A stretch of 6,730 nucleotides of DNA from Ilumatobacteraceae bacterium (GTDB taxonomy: Bacteria; Actinomycetota; Acidimicrobiia; Acidimicrobiales; Ilumatobacteraceae). Where the stretch lies: contig JALQWV010000001.1 of NCBI GenBank assembly GCA_023263465.1, positions 1 through 6,730 of the forward strand, given 5' to 3'. Made by a program: the position numbers and the translations under genes. Under the pieces are notes generated by a model that saw nothing but the letters and a program-made list of their open reading frames with translations, was not told the origin of the DNA and made no database searches. Numbering within the stretch: the stretch's first letter is position 1; the number at the start of each line of letters is the position of its first letter. This document shows positions 5,370-6,730 of this stretch, piece after piece.

Positions 5370-6730
5370 ACGAAAACCAGCGTTTCGCGAGCGTGCAGAA
5401 CCGCACGCATTTAAGCATTCGCCAGTTAGCGGTCTTCGTCCTGGCGCTGTTGATGGTTGGTGTAATGGTGGTGACAAATCAGCGAGACGAAGTCGTCGTC
5501 GAATCTGAATTGGCTCTTGTGCCTGTGATGCCGGTTGTGTCGTTAGATCAGCGCATTTCTACGAGCTGGTTTTGTCCAGGTGTGCCTGGCAACGACGGGA
5601 CAATATCGGGATCCATTGTGATCTCGAACCCTTCCGACACAGACTTTAATGCCACGATCACACGACTTGGAGTTGGCGTTTCCCCAATTGTTACTGCGGT
5701 GACTGTTGCTGCGCGTTCGCAAGCAACAGTAAACGTGAAGGAGGGTTTTGAAGCGTCGTTTATTAGCACAATTGTGGAAATTCTTGGAGGGGTGGGGACA
5801 GCCGAGCAGTTCATCAATCACCCTGCGGGAAACTCTGTTGCACTGTGCGCGAATGAACCTGCAACAGATTGGTACTTCGCTGATGGGTTCACTGGCGCCG
5901 ACAGTTTGAATCACATTGTTCTCACTAATCCGTACAGTGATTCAACTGTTGTAGACGTCTCCTTTGTTACGAAAGAATCAACTCGTGAGCCCAGTCGTCT
6001 ACATGGCTTCGTTATTCCTCCACGATCAGTAATCGCATTAAACATGGCCGATGAGGGTGCGCGCAATGAGCCCGTAGTTGCGGTTGAGGTTCATGCAACT
6101 TCGGGGAAGTTAGTTGTCGGTCGCTCGCAGCACTATTTGGGTGACGGGCGCTTGGGGTACACCATGGCGCTAGGTGCAAGTGGAGTGAGTTCTGAATGGT
6201 GGTTTGCCGACGGTGAGAAATTGGAAGGGAACTCAGAGCAATTAGTGATCCTGAATCCAACTCAAAACGATGCGATCTTGAGCGTGATGTTTGTAATTGG
6301 TGCAAGTCCAGACGCTCAAATTGAACCTGCAAGTATCACTGCACCAGCAGGAAGAGTCACATTGTTGGATACTGGGTCGTTGCCAGGTGTCCCGAATGGT
6401 CGGTACGGAATTATTGTTTCATCAATAAGTGAACCTGGCGAAGAAGCAATAGGCGTTGTGGTGGAGCAGGTCATTAATCGGCGAGTGGGAAACACGGTTG
6501 GCACTTCAGTTGTATTGGGTGCTCCAATGGGCGCTACTTCAACGGTGTGGATTGCCCCAAGCGGTGTCTCGAGTGGAATTGATGATTCGATAGTGGTATT
6601 GAATGCAACACCAATTGATGGAACAGTGGTCGTTTCTCAAATTGGTCCGGCAGGTGAAGTTCCAATTGCTGGCCTGGAGTCAATTGTGCTGCCAGCACGT
6701 GGTCTTGTTTCCATCCCGGTTCCAGCTGGA
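5366..6730 (+). CDS. DUF5719-type exported, membrane-anchored repeat protein (3' end outside window)
   Basis: The frame is open from ATG at 5366 to the window end, giving 455 residues without a stop. The start overlaps the stop of the glycosyltransferase gene (ATGA), and AGG at 5354-5356 gives a modest ribosome site. A basic N-terminus precedes one helix at about residues 19-37 (LAVFVLALLMVGVMVVT), a signal anchor or uncleaved signal peptide; no lipobox cysteine is seen. The rest is beta-rich, with four related units beginning near W68 (WFCPG), W169 (WYFADG), W278 (WWFADG) and W395 (WIAPSG). Each is followed by a strand with an N-P or N-x turn: VISNPSD, VLTNPYS, VILNPTQ, VVLNATP. No catalytic motif is evident, so a structural or glycan-binding role outside the membrane is likely. 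I recall DUF5719 genes directly after large glycosyltransferases in actinobacteria, which matches this arrangement. The family name is from memory and was not searched. Confidence 0.82.
   Translation, partial: MNENQRFASVQNRTHLSIRQLAVFVLALLMVGVMVVTNQRDEVVVESELALVPVMPVVSLDQRISTSWFCPGVPGNDGTISGSIVISNPSDTDFNATITRLGVGVSPIVTAVTVAARSQATVNVKEGFEASFISTIVEILGGVGTAEQFINHPAGNSVALCANEPATDWYFADGFTGADSLNHIVLTNPYSDSTVVDVSFVTKESTREPSRLHGFVIPPRSVIALNMADEGARNEPVVAVEVHATSGKLVVGRSQHYLGDGRLGYTMALGASGVSSEWWFADGEKLEGNSEQLVILNPTQNDAILSVMFVIGASPDAQIEPASITAPAGRVTLLDTGSLPGVPNGRYGIIVSSISEPGEEAIGVVVEQVINRRVGNTVGTSVVLGAPMGATSTVWIAPSGVSSGIDDSIVVLNATPIDGTVVVSQIGPAGEVPIAGLESIVLPARGLVSIPVPAG

Noticed and set aside
4986..5477. 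A 163-residue minus-strand open frame across the glycosyltransferase/DUF5719 junction
   Set aside because: It is antisense to two well-supported genes and its translation is rich in Cys, Arg and Ser with no domain features.
5543..5914. Minus-strand open frames opposite the DUF5719 gene (also 6012-6332 and 6316-6504)
   Set aside because: They lie fully antisense to a long frame with clear protein-like repeats and have no start signals.
1..6730. Search by eye for tRNA, rRNA, riboswitch, CRISPR, insertion sequence and transposase signals
   Set aside because: No such structure was recognised. The window is almost entirely coding, with one intergenic region of about 135 bases.

Overview
The window looks like a chromosomal stretch from an actinobacterium of moderate GC (roughly half G+C by eye). 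A lineage in or near the Acidimicrobiia is my best guess; this rests on protein style and on the pairing of a large glycosyltransferase gene with a DUF5719-type gene, which I recall from actinobacterial genomes, and not on any marker gene. The theme is building and exporting cell-surface glycans. No mobile element, RNA gene or CRISPR array is visible.

Layout. Bases 2-421 (+) are the C-terminal 139 residues of GDP-mannose 4,6-dehydratase (gmd), an enzyme of GDP-deoxysugar supply. It meets, tail to tail and with no base between the stop codons, a leftward gene (422-1756, alternatively 422-1810) for a 12-helix Wzx-like flippase of the MOP superfamily. Upstream of the flippase on the same strand, and overlapping it, is a gene for a 106-residue basic helical protein of unknown function (1716-2036). 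A short intergenic region (2037-2171) separates this leftward pair from a rightward pair and should hold both divergent promoters. The rightward pair is a 1065-residue multidomain membrane glycosyltransferase (2172-5369), followed with an ATGA stop/start overlap by a membrane-anchored exported protein of DUF5719 type (5366 to beyond the window end). The exported protein is built from repeated beta-rich units.

How the genes may work together (inference). gmd supplies a nucleotide-deoxysugar. The cytoplasmic GT2 domain of the large enzyme would transfer a sugar onto a lipid-linked acceptor, and the flippase would move lipid-linked glycan across the membrane. The GT-C-like membrane half of the large enzyme, with the exported repeat protein, would act on the outer face. 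The translational coupling of the last two genes is the strongest sign of a functional unit. Substrate and final polymer cannot be read from the sequence.
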